Part shown: in pieces, positions 62,006-64,000 of the stretch | Position numbering within the stretch: the stretch's first letter is position 1 | How the letters are laid out: each line of letters starts with the position of its first letter | From: Bog-113 sp965226755 | GTDB lineage: Bacteria; Acidobacteriota; Terriglobia; Bryobacterales; Bryobacteraceae | Direction of reading: 5' to 3' | Assembly (NCBI GenBank): GCA_965226755.1 | Contig: CBDDDT010000001.1 | Location: 403,297-467,296 of the forward strand | DNA: 64,000 nt | Program-made: the position numbers and the translations under genes | The notes under the pieces: generated by a model | The model's input: the letters and a program-made list of their open reading frames with translations, nothing else | What the model was told of the DNA's origin: nothing | The model's database searches: none

Positions 62006-62063
62006 CTTTCGAAAGTTCCGCGCGAGTTCGGAAAGCCATCTACAAGATCTTAAGCGCAATCAG
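62006..62063 (+). repeat. Second copy of the ~60-bp direct repeat
   Basis: Read on the plus strand it would encode FGKPSTRS-stop, a degraded copy of FGKLFTRA-stop at the end of the 61356 gene. It also contains the 3' terminus and stop of the minus-strand phosphatase gene. Confidence 0.75.
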
Positions 62064-64000
62064 CGTCATATCGTCATGCTGTTCGGCGCCGGCGGTGAAG
62101 CGGTCGGCGGCGGCCATCACGGAGGCCGTGATCTGCCGCGCGCAGAGGTCCCGGCATTCACGGGCGGCTTCGATCAGCCGGTTGTCCCCCCACTCTTCAT
62201 CATCCGCCGTCATCGCTTCGCTGATGCCGTCGGTGAACGTGATGAAGAGATCGCCCGGTTCAAACTGGAAGCAGGCGCTTTCGTAGCGGATCGCGCGCAG
62301 CAGGCCGACCACGGGACCACAGGCCTCCAGACGAATCACTTCCCCGCCCCGCAGGACGATCGGCGGATTGTGCCCGGCGTTGACGTAAATCATACGGCGC
62401 GTCACGGGGTCATATTCGCCGTAGAAGAACGTGACGTACCGGTTCGATGTCGAAACTTCGTAGATCAAGCGGTTGGTGTTGGTGAGCAGGGCGGAAACGT
62501 CATCGAGACCGGCCTCGATCTGGCCGCGCATGAGCGATTGCAGGCTGGCCATCATGAGGGCCGCCGAGATTCCCTTGCCCGATACATCGCCGAGCGCGAC
62601 GCCGATGCGCCCGTCCAAGCGGGGGATGTAATCGTAGTAATCGCCGCCCACCGCCAGGGCGGGACGGCACTCGCCGAAGTAATCCAGTCCCGCGACCGGC
62701 GGGCAGGTTTGCGGGAAAAGCCGCTCCTGCACTTCGCGGGCGATCTCCATTTCCCGATTCAGGCGTTCGCGCTGGCCCGCTTCCCGGGCGACCGTGGCGA
62801 GCAGTTGCGTATTCTCCAGCGCGAGCCCGGTCTGGATCGCGACCGATTGAAGCAGCCGCAGGTCCGAAGGCGAGTAGGGCTGCTCGGAAAGCTTCGGTCC
62901 CAGCGCAATCAGTCCAAGCATCTGATTGCGTCCGGGCAGAGCCAGCAGCAGCTCGGCATGCAGGCTGCGAAGCTTCTGCTGTTCCTCCGGAGCTGCGCCG
63001 TGGACCCAGCTTCGCGGGTCGTCGAAGTAAACCAACTCCGGCTTTTTCGCTTCTTCAAGCAGGCCGACCGACCGGCCCTGGGGTGAAAGGCACGTCACCG
63101 GAAATTCCCCGAAGCCGATCGTTTCGGCCACGCAAAACCGATCCTCGTCGCGGATGAACACGGCGACGCGCGAAGCATGGAGCGTCTCGGAAACGCGCAG
63201 CGCAACGTTCGCCAGCAGCGGCTGGGCCTCGGTGAAGAGCCGCACTTCCTGGCCAAGTTCACTCAGGACGAGCTCCGCGCTGTACGCTTCGCGGAAAAAC
63301 CGGCGATCGATCAATCCGGACAGACGCTCATAGAAGCGTTTGCGGGAAACGATCACGAGAAGCAGCAGAAGCGACGCAAGCACACGGTCCGAAACACGCG
63401 GATCCGAATCGGCAAACGCGACCGATACCGCCCAGATCGCGAGAGCCAGCAGCGCGGAGCGGAAAATCTGCAAGCCCCGCCGCGCGAGCGCATATTTGAT
63501 GCCCTGCCGCAGGACCACTCCTAAGGCCATGGCGCGCTGCACAACGATGACGTACGCCATGGTGAGAGGAAAAAGCAGCAGCATGACCAGCGTCGTAGCC
63601 TCGGCCCACCGCGGAAGACCGCGGAAGATGTCTTCGCCGCGAACCACGCTGATGACCGCCACGATAAACATCGGCGTGAGACTGGCCGCCGTCCCGAAGT
63701 AAAGGATGCGCAGACGGCGGCGCGCATCGGCGCTGGTGGCCACGGCGCCCTGATACCAAAGCGTGCCGAAGAAGGCGCTGATGGCCACGAAGCTCAGGTA
63801 GGTCATCAGCGGGTACCGGATCATAAATCGCAGTACAGGCGACAGCCAGCGGATCGCCGAAAAGTCGTAATCCGAACCCAGTTCGAAGAGAAAGAAAACG
63901 ACCGTCAGGCCGATCAGCGGCGCCAGCACAATCCATTTCAGCCATGGCCAGCGGACATCAAACCTCGCGCGTTCCGGAAACAGCACGGCAAACAGAACGA
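62040..64000 (-). CDS. RsbU/SpoIIE-type PP2C serine phosphatase with membrane and GAF domains, truncated by the right window edge
   Basis: At least 648 residues are visible and the frame stays open to the window end, so the N-terminus is missing. It has about six membrane segments (to about residue 220), a GAF-like sensor (LFTEAQPLLANVALRVSETL to GLALENTQLLATV), a helical linker (EMEIAREVQERLFPQ), and a PP2C domain with VGGDYYDYI, ALGDVSGKGISAAL, YVNAGHNPP and FITFTDGISEA. It probably dephosphorylates an anti-sigma antagonist in a general stress pathway. Its last codons lie in a repeat shared with the upstream gene. Confidence 0.88.
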   Translation of the reverse strand, partial: VLFAVLFPERARFDVRWPWLKWIVLAPLIGLTVVFFLFELGSDYDFSAIRWLSPVLRFMIRYPLMTYLSFVAISAFFGTLWYQGAVATSADARRRLRILYFGTAASLTPMFIVAVISVVRGEDIFRGLPRWAEATTLVMLLLFPLTMAYVIVVQRAMALGVVLRQGIKYALARRGLQIFRSALLALAIWAVSVAFADSDPRVSDRVLASLLLLLVIVSRKRFYERLSGLIDRRFFREAYSAELVLSELGQEVRLFTEAQPLLANVALRVSETLHASRVAVFIRDEDRFCVAETIGFGEFPVTCLSPQGRSVGLLEEAKKPELVYFDDPRSWVHGAAPEEQQKLRSLHAELLLALPGRNQMLGLIALGPKLSEQPYSPSDLRLLQSVAIQTGLALENTQLLATVAREAGQRERLNREMEIAREVQERLFPQTCPPVAGLDYFGECRPALAVGGDYYDYIPRLDGRIGVALGDVSGKGISAALMMASLQSLMRGQIEAGLDDVSALLTNTNRLIYEVSTSNRYVTFFYGEYDPVTRRMIYVNAGHNPPIVLRGGEVIRLEACGPVVGLLRAIRYESACFQFEPGDLFITFTDGISEAMTADDEEWGDNRLIEAARECRDLCARQITASVMAAADRFTAGAEQHDDMTLIALKIL

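Overview
The window reads as a GC-rich bacterial chromosome segment, most likely from an acidobacterium of the Solibacter/Bryobacter type. This is inferred from the very large Oar-like TonB receptor with a carboxypeptidase regulatory domain, the GH127 and GH95 glycosidases, exported Gfo/Idh/MocA- and xylose-isomerase-like enzymes, many short twin-arginine or lipoprotein leaders, and the rod-shape operon followed by an RNase E/G gene. No rRNA, tRNA, CRISPR array, transposase or phage gene was seen, so this looks like ordinary core plus metabolic chromosome.

Layout. 1-2.4 kb: a truncated exported beta-propeller protein and a divergent GH127 beta-L-arabinofuranosidase. 2.5-11.3 kb: mreB-mreC-mreD-mrdA-rodA (cell elongation) followed by rng; both mreB and mreC are interrupted by apparent single-base frameshifts. 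11.6-14.1 kb: outer-membrane barrel protein, TlpA-like thioredoxin and a secreted protein. 14.1-20.3 kb: membrane-anchored patatin and a divergent TonB receptor. 20.4-22.4 kb: two paralogous aldo/keto reductases, one cytoplasmic and one with an export leader. 22.4-28.2 kb: a minus-strand GT2/DapA-like lyase/PLP decarboxylase/POT transporter unit and a divergent GT39-like membrane glycosyltransferase. 28.2-33.3 kb: B12-type radical SAM enzyme, sugar dehydrogenase plus isomerase pair, and an orphan TolC. 33.4-43.7 kb: ankyrin protein, Hsp15, beta-lactamase-fold hydrolase, metallophosphoesterase, alcohol dehydrogenase, GH95 fucosidase, and small membrane or secreted proteins. 43.8-51.7 kb: housekeeping genes (csp, nusB, ribH, crotonase, lepA, glgC) with an NHL-repeat protein. 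51.8-64 kb: M28 peptidase, a 26-residue membrane peptide, VOC protein, amidohydrolase, sedolisin, DNA-repair exonuclease/ligase pair, DoxX, a membrane protein and a truncated RsbU-type phosphatase.

How it works together: the first third builds and maintains the rod-shaped envelope and turns over RNA; much of the rest imports and degrades plant or microbial glycans and peptides (GH127, GH95, TonB receptor, sugar dehydrogenase/isomerases, M28, S53, POT).

The most unusual signals are: (1) apparent -1 frameshifts in two adjacent rod genes, mreB and mreC; (2) a recurrent TANNNT box 6-9 nt ahead of about fourteen start codons, the arrangement expected for leaderless mRNAs; (3) a roughly 430-residue Arg/Glu-rich insertion inside the S1 domain of RNase E/G; (4) a sedolisin C-terminal tail encoded antisense to a duplicated segment of its neighbour; (5) a roughly 60-bp direct repeat linking the 3' ends of two convergent genes. 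All functional names come from reading motifs by eye; no database search was run.
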